Source of the DNA: Streptococcus infantarius subsp. infantarius ATCC BAA-102
Lineage (GTDB): Bacteria; Bacillota; Bacilli; Lactobacillales; Streptococcaceae
NCBI RefSeq assembly: GCF_000154985.1
Contig: NZ_DS572692.1
Location: forward strand, 124,001-188,000
Reading direction: 5' to 3'
Length of the DNA: 64,000 bases
Below the pieces are notes generated by a model. The model did no database searches and had not been told where the DNA came from. It worked only from the letters and a program-made list of their open reading frames with translations. Shown in pieces: positions 1-10,199 of the stretch. The position numbers and the translations under genes were made by a program. Position 1 is the first letter of the stretch. Every line of letters starts with the position of its first letter.

Positions 1-996
1 GCTGATACGTGTAGAGTCGGTACGCATGTAAGTAATCAAACCTTGTGTACCACTCTTACCAAGACTAATCCCTTCGTACAACTGTTGAGCAACCATCATA
101 GTCTTACGTGTACGGAAGTTGATTTTGTTAGCAGCATCTTGTTGAAGAGATGATGTTGTATATGGAAGTGGTGCGTTACGACGACGCTCTTTCTTTTCAA
201 CTTTTGCTACGTTAAATTCATCACTAGTAAGACGAGCAAGAACTTCTTGCACTTCTTCGTTAGTGCTAAGTTTTAGTTTTTTACCATCGATGCCATAAAA
301 AGCAGCTTGGAATTTTTTAGTTCCTTTTTTGAAGAATCCATCAATTGTCCAGTATTCTTCAGGTTTAAAGTTTCTAATCTCATTTTCACGGTCGATAATG
401 AGTTTTAATGCAACAGACTGAACGCGACCTGCAGAAAGACCTTTTTTAACCTTTTTCCAAAGCAATGGTGAGATAGAATACCCAACAATACGGTCAAGAA
501 CTCGACGGGCTTGTTGCGCATCTACCAAATCCATATCGATTTGGCGTGGTTCAACAAAGGCATTTTTGACAGCGTCTTTGGTGATTTCATTGAAAACAAC
601 ACGGTTTTTCTCGATTTCATCAAGTCCCAAAATGTGTGCCAAATGCCATGAAATAGCTTCTCCCTCGCGGTCCGGGTCACTTGCGAGATAAACTTTTTTA
701 GATTTTTTAGCCTCTTTTTTCAAATCGTTAATCAGAGGACCTTTACCGCGGATATTAATATATTGCGGTTCATAATTATTTTCAAAATCAATAGACATGC
801 TTGATTTTTTCAAATCACGGATATGACCAACTGAAGCGACAACTTTATAGTTGCGTCCTAGATATTTTTCAATGGTTTTTGCTTTAGCTGGTGATTCCAC
901 AATAACCAAGTTTTTCTTGGCAGCTGTTTTTTTCTTTGTTGTTTTTTTACTTGTCTTTTTAACAGCTGTTTGGGCTTTTGTAGTAGTCGTTGCCAT
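1..996 (-). CDS. topA: DNA topoisomerase I, N-terminal part (runs off window start)
   Basis: This is the first 332 codons of type IA DNA topoisomerase I, which relaxes negative supercoils by a single-strand break. The start codon is at 994-996 and follows a GGAAGTGAG ribosome-binding site. A lysine- and threonine-rich stretch of about 25 residues precedes the Toprim domain ([19 protein letters not shown]), with the acidic motif [14 protein letters not shown] further on. The sequence ends in the motif STRIS, just before where the family has more of the cleavage domain. The catalytic tyrosine region ([10 protein letters not shown]) is visible at the window edge. dprA lies directly upstream on the same strand, as is common in streptococci. 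Confidence 0.96.
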   Translation of the reverse strand, partial: MATTTTKAQTAVKKTSKKTTKKKTAAKKNLVIVESPAKAKTIEKYLGRNYKVVASVGHIRDLKKSSMSIDFENNYEPQYINIRGKGPLINDLKKEAKKSKKVYLASDPDREGEAISWHLAHILGLDEIEKNRVVFNEITKDAVKNAFVEPRQIDMDLVDAQQARRVLDRIVGYSISPLLWKKVKKGLSAGRVQSVALKLIIDRENEIRNFKPEEYWTIDGFFKKGTKKFQAAFYGIDGKKLKLSTNEEVQEVLARLTSDEFNVAKVEKKERRRNAPLPYTTSSLQQDAANKINFRTRKTMMVAQQLYEGISLGKSGTQGLITYMRTDSTRIS

Positions 997-1090
997 AAGC
1001 TCACTTCCTATCAGTAATAAACTTATAACATAATACCCCGCTTTTTCCAAACTGTCAATAAAAAAGTTGTATTTAATAGAAAAAACTTGT

Positions 1091-1933
1091 TTACAATTGG
1101 TATTCTGAAAGGACGTCTAGGCCTGATGTGATGCACTTTGCGCCCTCTTTGATTAAATGATGACATCCGTCAGATTTTCCGTCCAAAATATTACCTGGAA
1201 TGGCAAAAACGTCTCGTCCTTCTTCTAGAGCGCGCTCACAAGTAATTAAACTGCCAGATCGCAACTTAGCTTCTGCTACTATGACGCCTTGGGATAGCCC
1301 TGCGATAATGCGATTGCGTTCTGGGAAATGGTATTTTAGCGGCGCTTCTGCTGCTGTGTATTCACTTAAAATCAAATGATTTTTTCTAAGGTAGTCCTGT
1401 AACTGTTTATTTTCTTTGGGATAATAGACGTCAAGACCGCAGCCAATAACTGCTATTGTCGCCCCGCCATTTTTTAGGGCTGAAATATGTGCGCTGGTAT
1501 CGATTCCTCTAGCTAGGCCACTGACAATGACGAATTGATTTCCAAGTTCTTTGATAATTTTTTGAACGGACTTGGTTCCTGTCTGTGTGGCTGTGCGTGC
1601 TCCTACTACTGCAATTTTTGGACGATTTAGTAGCTCAATATTGCCTTGATAAAAAAGCAAAACAGGCGGATTATAAGAGTGTTTTAATTCCAGCGGATAG
1701 TCGTCATCTAGTATTGAAATACTAGGGTATTGGTTAAAGACTTTTCGCAAAGTTTTACTATCCAAATCTTTGTATTTTTCTATAAATAAAATAGGATTCT
1801 TACATTTGGACACCACAGCCATATCGCGCAAGGAAAGAGATTTCTTCTCTCGCTTTTGATAATCTAAAATGGTTAGAATATTGTGATTTGTTAGTCCTGC
1901 TTGTTTTAATTTAAATAGTTCAAAATTATTCAT
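1091..1933 (-). CDS. dprA: DNA-processing protein DprA (Smf)
   Basis: DprA binds incoming single-stranded DNA during natural transformation and loads RecA on it. The 280-residue length is normal for streptococci. The Rossmann-like core is clear: [11 protein letters not shown] around residue 106, then [29 protein letters not shown] and the [23 protein letters not shown] segment near residues 225-250. A short N-terminal SAM-like region precedes it. It lies between the terminator of the maa-rnhB-rbgA unit and topA. Competence control is likely from the family, but no competence box was identified here. Confidence 0.95.
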   Translation of the reverse strand: MNNFELFKLKQAGLTNHNILTILDYQKREKKSLSLRDMAVVSKCKNPILFIEKYKDLDSKTLRKVFNQYPSISILDDDYPLELKHSYNPPVLLFYQGNIELLNRPKIAVVGARTATQTGTKSVQKIIKELGNQFVIVSGLARGIDTSAHISALKNGGATIAVIGCGLDVYYPKENKQLQDYLRKNHLILSEYTAAEAPLKYHFPERNRIIAGLSQGVIVAEAKLRSGSLITCERALEEGRDVFAIPGNILDGKSDGCHHLIKEGAKCITSGLDVLSEYQL

Positions 1934-1960
1934 TAGTCACCTCACTACTTTTCTATTCGA

Positions 1961-1987
1961 AAAAAAGTCCTATAACCATAGGACTTT
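1961..1987 (-). terminator. Rho-independent terminator after maa
   Basis: A 10-bp stem (AAAGTCCTAT / ATAGGACTTT) with an AACC loop is followed on the minus strand by a run of T. It separates the rbgA-rnhB-maa unit from dprA. Confidence 0.75.
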
Positions 1988-2002
1988 GTGAGATTTTTTG
2001 AG

Positions 2003-2554
2003 TTAATCTAATATTTTGATGATTTTAGCTGGATTTCCGGCGATAACCACATTATCTCCAAATGATTTGGTTACAACAGCGCCAGCACCAACAACGACAT
2101 TATCACCTAAAGTGACACCTGGTAGAATGGTTACCCCACCACCAAGCCATACATTATCACCAATAGTTATTGGCGCTCCATATTCCAAACCAGAAATACG
2201 TTCTTTTGCATCTAGTGGGTGAAGAGGAGTTAAAAACTGACAATTCGGACCAATCATAGCGTTGTCTCCAATGTGAATCTCGCAGACATCTAACATGGTA
2301 CAGTTATAATTAGCGAAAAAGTTCTCACCAATGTAGATATTTGACCCGTAATCGCAGACAAAACGCTGCTCCATTAGCAAGTTATCTCCTGTAGAACCAA
2401 ATAATGATTTGATAATTTCTTTACGTTTCTGACGGTCTTCTTCATTATTAAAGAGTGTGATTTGTTTACGGGCATGTAAACGCATGGCAAGTAGCTCACT
2501 GTCACCAGCATCATATAGCTGACCAGCTAGCATTTTTTCTTTTTCGCTTGTCAT
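2003..2554 (-). CDS. maa: Maltose/galactoside O-acetyltransferase family protein
   Basis: This is a 183-residue left-handed beta-helix acetyltransferase of the Maa/LacA type, which moves an acetyl group from acetyl-CoA to a sugar hydroxyl. The N-terminal mac domain (MTSEKEKMLAGQLYDAGDSE) is followed by hexapeptide repeats, with the conserved H-P-L-D region (TPLHPLDAKERISG) and GDNVWLGGGVTILPGV. The C-terminal GAGAVVTKS and AGNPAKIIK motifs are typical. It starts one base after the end of rnhB's stop-side neighbour and is probably co-transcribed with rnhB and rbgA. The true substrate is not shown by the sequence. Confidence 0.9.
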   Translation of the reverse strand: MTSEKEKMLAGQLYDAGDSELLAMRLHARKQITLFNNEEDRQKRKEIIKSLFGSTGDNLLMEQRFVCDYGSNIYIGENFFANYNCTMLDVCEIHIGDNAMIGPNCQFLTPLHPLDAKERISGLEYGAPITIGDNVWLGGGVTILPGVTLGDNVVVGAGAVVTKSFGDNVVIAGNPAKIIKILD

Positions 2555-3334
2555 TTAGTTCTCCTTCAACATAGATTTAATTGGTTCAAATGTTTTACGG
2601 TGAATTGGTGTAATACCGTGTTCTTTAAGGCCTACAAGATGGTCTTTAGTACCGTAACCGACGTTTTTTTCAAATGCATAGCCAGGATACTCTTTGGCGT
2701 AATCCGCCATCATGCGGTCACGAGTGACTTTGGCAACGATAGAGGCTGCCGCAATTGATAAAGAATTAGCATCTCCTTTGATAAGTGATTGCTGAGGAAT
2801 GTCAGTGTCTAAGTGCATGGCATCAATTAAAAGATAATCGGGTTTAGTCACTTGTCCCTTGATTTGGTCAATTGCTTGGAGCATACCAACTTTTGTCGCT
2901 TCATAAATGTTGATATCATCGATAACATTATTATCAATAACACCAATACCAACTCCTAAAGCACGCGCAAGAACTTCTTCATAAATTTCTTCGTGATGTT
3001 TTTTAGGAATTTTCTTGGAATCATTAAGATGCTTGATTTTACAATTCTTAGGCAGAATAACGCAGGCAGTCACGACAGGACCCGCTAATGGCCCACGTCC
3101 TACTTCATCAATGCCTCCGATAGCTTCATAACCAGCCTGATAAAGCTCTTTTTCGTAGCGCAACATATTTTCCAAACGCAAGTCTTCGTCGATATCGGCT
3201 TGAATAACCTTTTTACGCTGGATAATAGCTTTTTGCACGCCAGCTCGACTATCTTCCTCATAGGATTGCCAGCGTACGTCATCAAGACTATCAATCTCTG
3301 CTAGCGCTTCTTTGATTTCTTTAACGGTCGCCAT
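2555..3334 (-). CDS. rnhB: Ribonuclease HII
   Basis: RNase HII cuts the RNA strand of RNA-DNA hybrids and removes misincorporated ribonucleotides. The catalytic core is complete: [15 protein letters not shown] with the DE pair, the DSKK motif, LLIDAMHLD, and [15 protein letters not shown]. The family-typical N-terminal extension (about 70 residues) is present. I chose the ATG at 3332-3334 because AGGAG lies nine bases upstream; an in-frame ATG at 3343 directly abuts that site. The gene overlaps the 3' end of rbgA by 14 bp, which suggests translational coupling. Confidence 0.95.
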   Translation of the reverse strand: MATVKEIKEALAEIDSLDDVRWQSYEEDSRAGVQKAIIQRKKVIQADIDEDLRLENMLRYEKELYQAGYEAIGGIDEVGRGPLAGPVVTACVILPKNCKIKHLNDSKKIPKKHHEEIYEEVLARALGVGIGVIDNNVIDDINIYEATKVGMLQAIDQIKGQVTKPDYLLIDAMHLDTDIPQQSLIKGDANSLSIAAASIVAKVTRDRMMADYAKEYPGYAFEKNVGYGTKDHLVGLKEHGITPIHRKTFEPIKSMLKEN

Positions 3335-4175
3335 TTTCAACATCTCCTACAATGTCTAATGTGTAGCGTCCAAGTTTACCTTCACGAACATCTTTGACAA
3401 AAAGAGCGTAGAAACGATCATAGTCATCACGAAAACCAAGTTTCTGTGTCATAGCAATGATAATTTCTGGTGCTTCTTCTTCCAAGTCAATGCCTTTATA
3501 ACGTTCAATCAAACGTTCTGGGTAATGTTCTTTGAAGAAATTAAGTCCAAAGATAGTTACTTCGTCCATTGGTAAGAGTTGGTCTTTGATGGCTCCAGTA
3601 AGAGCAAGTTTTAGACCAACCACTTCGTCTTCGAATTTTGGCCAAAGAATCCCTGGGGTGTCAAGAATTTCCAAATCTTTATTAGATTTAAGCCATTGTT
3701 GTCCTTTTGTGACACCAGGTTTATTTCCGACAATGGCGATTTTCTTACCAGCTAAGCGGTTCATAAGAGTTGATTTACCTGCATTTGGAATACCGATAAT
3801 CATCGTACGAAGAGTTTCTTTTTGAATACCACGTTCACGCAATTTAGCTAATTTGTCAGCCATTAAAGATTTAGCTGCTTCTGTAACTAATTTTACAGTT
3901 GCTTGTTCTTTTGAGTTGACAGCAAGAGTTTTAATTCCTTGGCTTTCAAAATAACGACGCCATTCTTTTGTACGATTGCTATCAGCCAAATCAGCTTTAT
4001 TTAAAATCATAAGTTTTGGTTTATCACCAACGATTTTAGTTAGCATTGGATTTTGACTTGATAGTGGCAAACGAGCATCGACCAAAATAGTCACGAAATC
4101 TACGTGTTTAATATTTTCTTGCACTTGTCTACGAGCTTTAGACATGTGACCTGGGAACCATTGAATAGTAGCCAT
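3321..4175 (-). CDS. rbgA: Ribosome biogenesis GTPase RbgA (YlqF)
   Basis: RbgA is a circularly permuted GTPase needed for late 50S ribosome assembly. The order of motifs is permuted as expected: G4 (LNKADLAD) and G5 near residues 60-95, then G1 (GIPNAGKST), the [12 protein letters not shown] switch region, and DTPG. Start is ATG 4173-4175, giving the family N-terminus [19 protein letters not shown]; a longer in-frame extension upstream is not typical. The first 20 bp of the gene are one copy of the direct repeat that bounds the integrated element, so the present leader and ribosome-binding site (GAAAGGATTTATAAACTT) come from the element side. Confidence 0.95.
   Translation of the reverse strand: MATIQWFPGHMSKARRQVQENIKHVDFVTILVDARLPLSSQNPMLTKIVGDKPKLMILNKADLADSNRTKEWRRYFESQGIKTLAVNSKEQATVKLVTEAAKSLMADKLAKLRERGIQKETLRTMIIGIPNAGKSTLMNRLAGKKIAIVGNKPGVTKGQQWLKSNKDLEILDTPGILWPKFEDEVVGLKLALTGAIKDQLLPMDEVTIFGLNFFKEHYPERLIERYKGIDLEEEAPEIIIAMTQKLGFRDDYDRFYALFVKDVREGKLGRYTLDIVGDVENGDR
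4156..4175. repeat. Left attachment-site repeat (in rbgA start)
   Basis: AACCATTGAATAGTAGCCAT is repeated exactly at 23793-23812. It is the reverse complement of the first 20 coding bases of rbgA. A broken tyrosine integrase gene lies 90 bp away, which fits site-specific integration into the rbgA 5' end. The limits of the true crossover core within the repeat are unknown. Confidence 0.8.
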
Positions 4176-4232
4176 AAGTTTATAAATCCTTTCGTAGCAA
4201 GTTTTTTTTTGAAAAACCTGCCTATTTTTTAT

Positions 4233-4253
4233 TAGGCACCAAACAGGCACCAA
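4233..4253. repeat. Tandem TAGGCACCAAAC-type repeat, left end of element
   Basis: Two copies of AGGCACCAA in direct orientation, spaced 11 bp start to start, lie just inside the left boundary. The same tandem pair occurs at 23632-23656 just inside the right boundary, in the same orientation. They could be integrase arm-binding sites; that role is inferred from position only. Confidence 0.55.
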
Positions 4254-4263
4254 GATTTTATAT

Positions 4264-5731
4264 TCACCAAGTTAACCTATAACCAACAACCTTTTGTTTT
4301 CCTTCTCTTAAATAAGAAATATCAAATGACTTGTAATATTTTGATATTTCTTTCTTAAGCTTAGGAATTATATTTGCAGTTATATGCCTAGGTGTATAGG
4401 TTGATTTTAGACCAAGTTTGTCTCTAAAATCATCTAAAGAAAATTCAATCATTTTTGAATCAAGATTATTTTCTATTTCATCATTTAATATTTTGGAATA
4501 TTTGCTAGACCAAGATTTTAATGCTTCAAATCTAAAATTATTTCTATCAATAAATTTATCTAAGGCTTTAACTGTTTGGTTTTGAGATATTCCTTGACTA
4601 TGAGTATACAACATAGTTGTTTCATAATTAGCATGTCCAATACGTTCCATAATTTCTTTTATAGCAACTTTCATACCTTCACTTTGTAAATAGGTAATAT
4701 GGATATGTCTAAAGGAATGAGGGGTTACATGCTTTGTCGGTTTGAAACCGTATCTCTCTTCGCAGTTTTTAATAAGATCAGTTTCAACACGAGTAAGTAC
4801 TTCCCGGAAAGAATGCGAAGTTATTGGTGAACCATATTCTGTTCTAAAAACACTCTCAGAGAATGTAAATGCTTCGCAAGGATTTTCAATCGCATAGCGG
4901 TCAAACTCTTCACTTCGTTGTATAGTCCTTAATATAGCATCACAAGCCACTTTAGGTAAAGCAACATCTCGATCAGCATTTATTGCTTTAGTTTCATCAA
5001 AGTAGAATTCTGAAACTTTCAAATCATGATATTGTAAACCCTTATCAATATGTAGTATACCTCTCTCAGCATCAAAATCTTTCTTTGTAAAAGCAGCTTC
5101 CCCGATTCGCAGTCCTGAAAATAGTAAAACTATAGCCAAGTCATAGTAATTCGGGTTTCTTCTTCGACTTAGTGTTTCAAAGAAAGCTCTAATTTCATGA
5201 ATTTATAAAAACTCTGCTTCTCGTTTTTTCTTTGTTTCACGCTTTTTCTCAAGGGACGTTTCTAGCTTTATTACAGACATTGGTGAGAACTGAATAACAT
5301 TATAAAGAACACCATGGTTAAAAATTTTGTTACAAGTGCTTTTTATAGGTAGTCAAACACCTTTTCATCAATAATGGTGTTAAGCGTTCGAGTAAATAAT
5401 CATCACCAATAATTTCACCAAGACGTTCTATCACAAAAGCCTCTCTTTTTATTGTCTGAGGTTTTACTGATACCGACCAGGTTTCTAGCCAACTCATCTT
5501 TAACTCTCCGAAAGTTCTTATCAACTGGGAATTAAATTGAGCTTCACTGCCATTAACTAATCTCTCAATTTTATCTTTGAGCTTACGTTCTGCTTGTTTT
5601 CGAGCGCGACTCGTGTTTTTATGATAACTTACAACAGCTGTCTTCCACTTGCCAGTTAGTGGATCCTTATATTTATCTACAACTTCGTATCGAGTAACTC
5701 CTTTTGAATTAGTTTTTGTTCTATAGTACAT
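4264..5731 (-). pseudogene. int: Tyrosine recombinase (integrase) of the element, broken twice
   Basis: The N-terminal part (from MYYRTKTNSKGVTRYEV) has the AP2-like arm-binding domain and SAM-like core of Tn916-type integrases. The C-terminal part has the catalytic residues: SGLRIGEA with Arg, TPHSFRHIHITYL with HxxR, and GHANYETTMLYTH with the final His and Tyr. Two lesions separate the halves. A frameshift near 5340 (in TATAAAAAGCAC) sends the first part to a stop at 5330-5332, and an in-frame TAA at 5203-5205 interrupts the second part just before IHEIRAFFETL. It should be inactive unless suppressed, so the element cannot be expected to excise by itself. It lies next to the left attachment repeat. 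Confidence 0.85.
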
Positions 5732-5805
5732 TTTCGTTTCCTTAAACTTGAAAAGAAAAATCAATCATAGAAATATAACCATTTTATATTATATCATGAT
5801 TCTTT

Positions 5806-6039
5806 TTATTTTACCGCCCTTTGTTTCCATCTTAAAAACTCTTCAAAGTCTTCCAAATTAATAAAGACTAGTTTATGAGTTGGGTTGATCACGTAATCTT
5901 TAAACTGCTTATTATCTCTCATTTCACCTAACCATCTGTTCAGTGTATATTGATTTAGACCTTCCCATCTCCTCAATATAGCTTTTTTATCTGCCCACTC
6001 AGCTATGCTATTCTCAACCGATACAAATTTAATTTTCAT
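5806..6039 (-). CDS. Putative excisionase / small DNA-binding protein
   Basis: A 77-residue basic protein (MKIKFVSVENSIAEWADKK...) with a short winged-helix-like pattern and C-terminal FEEFLRWKQRAVK. Its size and its place directly upstream of the integrase fit an Xis-type directionality factor of phages and ICEs. I assign it by context and general resemblance; no catalytic motif exists for such proteins. With the integrase broken it may have no present role. Confidence 0.55.
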   Translation of the reverse strand: MKIKFVSVENSIAEWADKKAILRRWEGLNQYTLNRWLGEMRDNKQFKDYVINPTHKLVFINLEDFEEFLRWKQRAVK

Positions 6040-6385
6040 ATTAGTTTCTCTCTATTTTATATTATTAACTTCCGTGGGTATGATTGGTTAAATCATTCAT
6101 GGGCATTTCACCCGCTGTCCTTTAGTGAAGTGTGTGATTTATTCTAAATTGGCATATTTTTTAATGTCGACCTTAACATGATTGCTCAAATGATTAAGAA
6201 AGAGTACTAGAGCATAAATAGAACGAGTTTATGAAAGGAAAATAAAAAAAGCACTCATTAAGTTTCATAACTCAACGGGTGCCGTCCTGATTTAATCACA
6301 AGAGTAGTACTTTTGGATAGTTCATATCTAGCTGCACTTAGCCTTTCAGTGAATTTTCTATTCAACACTGTAATTCAAAGACTTA
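6040..6385. other. Intergenic stretch between xis-like gene and etfA remnant
   Basis: No convincing gene is present. It holds one clear terminator (6244-6282) for the degraded operon to the right and a short imperfect inverted repeat (TTCAC ... GTGAA, about 6108-6130) whose meaning is unknown. Confidence 0.6.
6244..6282 (-). terminator. Rho-independent terminator after the etf remnant
   Basis: On the minus strand a stem of about 14 bp (GCACCCGTTGAGTT with AACTTAATGAGTGC, one mismatch and two G-U pairs) is followed by seven T. It ends transcription coming from the acyl-CoA dehydrogenase/etf remnant. Confidence 0.7.
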
Positions 6386-6487
6386 TTAAATTTGTAAATT
6401 TAATTCTGTTAAAAACTCCTTTACATCCCCAACATAGGCATAATCAGAGATATCAAAAATAGGCGCATTTCTATCACTGTTAACAGA
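6386..6487 (-). pseudogene. Remnant of etfA (C-terminal end of electron transfer flavoprotein alpha)
   Basis: In this frame the sequence reads NSDRNAPIFDISDYAYVGDV followed by KEFLTELNLQI and a stop. This matches the C-terminal FAD-binding end of EtfA proteins (INxDxxAPIFxxADYGIVGD). Everything upstream of the conserved Asn-Ser/Thr-Asp is gone and the frame joins the etfB remnant out of phase. The terminator at 6244-6282 follows, so the original operon end is preserved. Confidence 0.7.
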
Positions 6488-6681
6488 ATGGACTTTTTAT
6501 TCTCCTCCGGTCCCATTGAAAGTATAATAACTTGACCGCCATAATATTCTCTCAGGCTTAGTACAACTTCAATTGCATTCTTATCATAGGGATTCATTAT
6601 CCCTATGGTCCCATTTCTCTTTAAATTATGTGTATTAGGATCTAGACTTACCTTCGTGGAACTTGGTACCTGCTTTTGCAA
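6488..6681 (-). pseudogene. Remnant of etfB (electron transfer flavoprotein beta)
   Basis: The translation KQVPSSTKVSLDPNTHNL, then IGIMNPYDKNAIE and GGQVIILSMGP match the N-terminal 65 residues of EtfB (KQVPxTxxVxxDPxTxxL, NPxDxxAxE, VxxLSMGP). The native start is missing and after MGPEENKKS the reading frame runs into unrelated sequence at the junction with etfA. It is a deletion scar, not a functional gene. Confidence 0.75.
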
Positions 6682-7177
6682 TTACACAATATACCTCTGC
6701 AAGACCACCATTTGTAATCATTACTTTACTCCCGTTAATTATCCAATAATTATCTTGATAGAAAGCTTCAGTTCTCATATTACGTATATTGGTTCCACCC
6801 GATGGTTCAGTTGAGGAAAAGCCAAATATACATTGGTTTCTCTGCGGAAGATATTGCTCCTTTAGCCTATCTTCCGCAAATCTTTTTATCTGATCAATAG
6901 TTTTATAGTGTCCTTCAAGTATACAACCAATTGAAGCACTTCTTTTCGAAATTTCATAAACCACCTCCCAGGCAATATCATAATCAAAACCAGAGCCACC
7001 ATATTCTTCGGGTATTGTCAGAGATAAAAAGCCAAAATTCACCATTTTAGCGAATAATCCTTCTGATAGATTTCCAGTTTCATCTATAAATTTCTAGTAC
7101 TGAGCTATCTCTAGATCCGCAAATTTACTAACTGATTCAAGTAAAAGTTCCTTTGTCAAATTATCATTACTTTTCAA
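6682..7177 (-). pseudogene. Remnant of an acyl-CoA dehydrogenase gene
   Basis: A TTG at 7175-7177 behind a GGGGGAG ribosome-binding site would open the gene. The frame is stopped by TAG at 7094-7096, then continues with the typical acyl-CoA dehydrogenase N-terminal domain: FGFLSLTIPEEYGGSGFDY, the FSSTEPSGGTNIRNM flavin/substrate loop, and WIINGSKVMITNGG. It is cut at about residue 165 of roughly 380 and fused to etfB sequence. The order dehydrogenase-etfB-etfA is that of butyryl-CoA dehydrogenase operons of anaerobic clostridia, so it was probably acquired and then collapsed. Confidence 0.8.
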
Positions 7178-7331
7178 TATTTTTCTCCCCCATCCTAACT
7201 AATATTTTCATTAGTATCTATGATAGATTTTTATTCCACGCTATCTCAGCGTGGACAGTGATATATCAGATGTGTTCCTCTATATTATTTCTTAGTCTAA
7301 TTTACTTTTATAATGTTAAGAAATACCTATC

Positions 7332-8288
<957 letters not shown>

Positions 8289-8317
8289 CTAATGAGCTCT
8301 CGTTTTAGTTGTTCCTT

Positions 8318-9268
8318 TTAAAAAATATAATCATCATCAAGCATTTCCTCTGCTTCTCCCATTAGATATCCTGCACCAACCTGTGAAAAGAAATCATGAT
8401 TTGCTGTTTCAATAGAAATGCCATTCATTACAATTGGATTTACATCATTTGCTGAGGCGTCTTTAAAATATATATCAAATCCCATATTCTGCAGAGATTT
8501 ATTTGCATTGTACTTCACGAATGTTTTAATATCTTCCACTAGTCCGATTTCAGAATACACTTCTTCAGTATATGCAAACTCATTGTCTAACAGCTCCTCT
8601 AGAAAGGAATACATCCAATTAGTAAAGTTTTCTTGTTCAGTAATGGCTAACTCGTTAAAGTCCTGTCTAAACTTATACCCTAAATATGTACCATGTACTG
8701 ATTCATCTCGTATAACCAATTTAATGAGTTCTGCTAAGTTAGCTAATTTATTCTGACCTCGGTACCAAAGGGGGATAAAGAAATTGCTATAATACAATAT
8801 TCCTTCTAAAAAGACACTTGCAACCTTAACCTGCATAGGTGTACCGTTCTGATAGATCTCATTAATCTTTCTAGCTTTAAATTGCATTCTACGGTCATTG
8901 TTCATCCAATTATATATTTCTTCTATATCTTTGAATGTATTAAGTGAAATTAAAATAGTTCCATATGTTTTGGCATGGATGGATTCCATAAAGGTGAAGT
9001 CGCTCAACACAGCCCTCTCTTTTAAGGTTCTTGCATTTTTCTTTAATGCATATAAGCCCTCTTCGGATTGTAACGTATCCAATAAGGCAAGTCCTCCAAC
9101 TGCTTTTTTCACCACCTCCTTTTCCATATCAGAAAGTTTTCTCCAATCTAATAGGTCATTCGAAACAGGAACCCTTGTATCCAACCAGAACTGCGCAGTT
9201 GCCTTATCCCAGACATATTCATCTAATTCATCTTCTATAAGCTGCCAATTCATTGTTTTATTTAGCAT
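8318..9268 (-). CDS. nrdF: Class Ib ribonucleotide reductase beta subunit NrdF (all metal ligands present)
   Basis: NrdF houses the dimetal centre and the tyrosyl radical used by NrdE to reduce ribonucleoside diphosphates. This 316-residue copy keeps every expected residue: Asp64 (LLDTLQ), Glu95 and His98 with radical Tyr102 (FMESIHAKTY), Glu155 (FLEGILYY), Glu189 and His192 (IRDESVHGTYLGYK). The C-terminal acidic tail ending DDDYIF is the NrdE-docking peptide. It is the last functional gene of the minus-strand run nrdI-cupin, nrdE, nrdF-like, tpx, nrdF. Start is ATG at 9268; an ATG five codons later is possible. It is divergent from housekeeping streptococcal NrdF in many core positions. Confidence 0.9.
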   Translation of the reverse strand: MLNKTMNWQLIEDELDEYVWDKATAQFWLDTRVPVSNDLLDWRKLSDMEKEVVKKAVGGLALLDTLQSEEGLYALKKNARTLKERAVLSDFTFMESIHAKTYGTILISLNTFKDIEEIYNWMNNDRRMQFKARKINEIYQNGTPMQVKVASVFLEGILYYSNFFIPLWYRGQNKLANLAELIKLVIRDESVHGTYLGYKFRQDFNELAITEQENFTNWMYSFLEELLDNEFAYTEEVYSEIGLVEDIKTFVKYNANKSLQNMGFDIYFKDASANDVNPIVMNGISIETANHDFFSQVGAGYLMGEAEEMLDDDYIF

Positions 9269-9342
9269 TCTTTTCCCCTTACCTTTGTACTTATTAATAT
9301 TACCAATATATCAATAGTATATGATGTACGTAAAACACACAC

Positions 9343-9834
9343 TTATAGTGATTTAACAACCTCAATAGGCTGATCATAATTAGGAGATTCATTGATATTT
9401 TCAAGATATTCTGTATATTGAACAGTATTTTGAGAATCTAGAACCAAGACTGCCCTAGCTAGTAAATGCCACTCATCCATGAGAACACCAAATGCTTTTC
9501 CAAAACTATTATCATAATAGTCAGAAAGTAAAACGACATCTAATCCTTCAGCACCACACCACCGCGCCTGAGCAAATGGTAAATCAACTGATACAGTGAT
9601 AACAACCGTATCCTCTAGTTCTGATAATTCCTTGTTAAATGTACGTGTTTGTGTTGAACATAAATCAGTCTCCAGTGAGGGAACAATTGAGATAACTTTC
9701 TTCTTCCCATCAAAATCACTTAAACTTTTAAGAGTTAAGTCACTTGACATTAGTGTAAAATCTGACATTGTATCACCAACATGTAATTGTCTCTCTGCTG
9801 AAACTGTAACGGTTTTCCCAAAAAATGTTGTCAT
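9343..9834 (-). CDS. tpx: Thiol peroxidase, atypical 2-Cys peroxiredoxin (Tpx family)
   Basis: Tpx reduces hydrogen peroxide and organic peroxides using thioredoxin. The 163-residue protein has peroxidatic Cys59 in [15 protein letters not shown] (family: PSIDTPVCSTQTRxFN) and resolving Cys93 in ARWCGAEGL. The Thr normally at peroxidatic Cys minus 3 is replaced (TDLC: Thr56 is kept three before Cys59, but Pro is lost). It is placed between the two nrdF genes, an unusual partner for a ribonucleotide reductase. It could protect the radical centre or remove peroxide made by NrdI; this is inference. Confidence 0.88.
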   Translation of the reverse strand: MTTFFGKTVTVSAERQLHVGDTMSDFTLMSSDLTLKSLSDFDGKKKVISIVPSLETDLCSTQTRTFNKELSELEDTVVITVSVDLPFAQARWCGAEGLDVVLLSDYYDNSFGKAFGVLMDEWHLLARAVLVLDSQNTVQYTEYLENINESPNYDQPIEVVKSL

Positions 9835-10199
9835 AATATAATTCCTTTCTTAAACAGTAGTTTTATTTATTTCTACCCTCTATTATCACTTTTTTCTAAC
9901 AAGTCTCTAATGCAATTTATGCATAATAACTTATCCTTCTAATTACTAAGCAAGTTCCTCCCCCTACTTAATCATAAAGACTTGAAACCACTATTATTGA
10001 TTTTAATACGATATATATCTAGTCAGTAATAAGATTGATCAATCTATTGTTATCCTTTTTCATTAATATGATAACGGTATCTATCACCCCTTTTCCTTAA
10101 AAATATGTATCATAGACTAATTCCAAATCAATGACACTAATCCTAATTTCTAGTTTAATTACCAAATTAAGCCTATATCCCTATATTACATATTCTCCT
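9835..10199. other. Gap between the NrdF-like gene and tpx
   Basis: No convincing gene on either strand. The stretch is AT-rich. A GAAAGGAATTA ribosome-binding site precedes tpx and a GATAAT hexamer lies near 9886, but no good -35 was found. A short palindrome GATTGATCAATC lies near 10031-10042. The gap is long enough to hold a separate promoter for tpx-nrdF. Confidence 0.5.

Noticed and set aside
851-1033. Short plus-strand frame opposite the topA start
   Set aside because: It is a shadow of the lysine/threonine-rich topA N-terminus and has no ribosome-binding site.
6108-6130. TTCAC/GTGAA inverted repeat as an origin or operator
   Set aside because: Only 5-bp arms with a 13-base loop; expected by chance in AT-rich DNA.
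9635-9841. Plus-strand frame opposite tpx
   Set aside because: Composition follows the tpx codons and no homology or start signal is visible.
10031-10042. GATTGATCAATC palindrome as another FNR box
   Set aside because: The half sites touch with no 4-base spacer and no -10 lies at the 22-nt distance seen for the real boxes.
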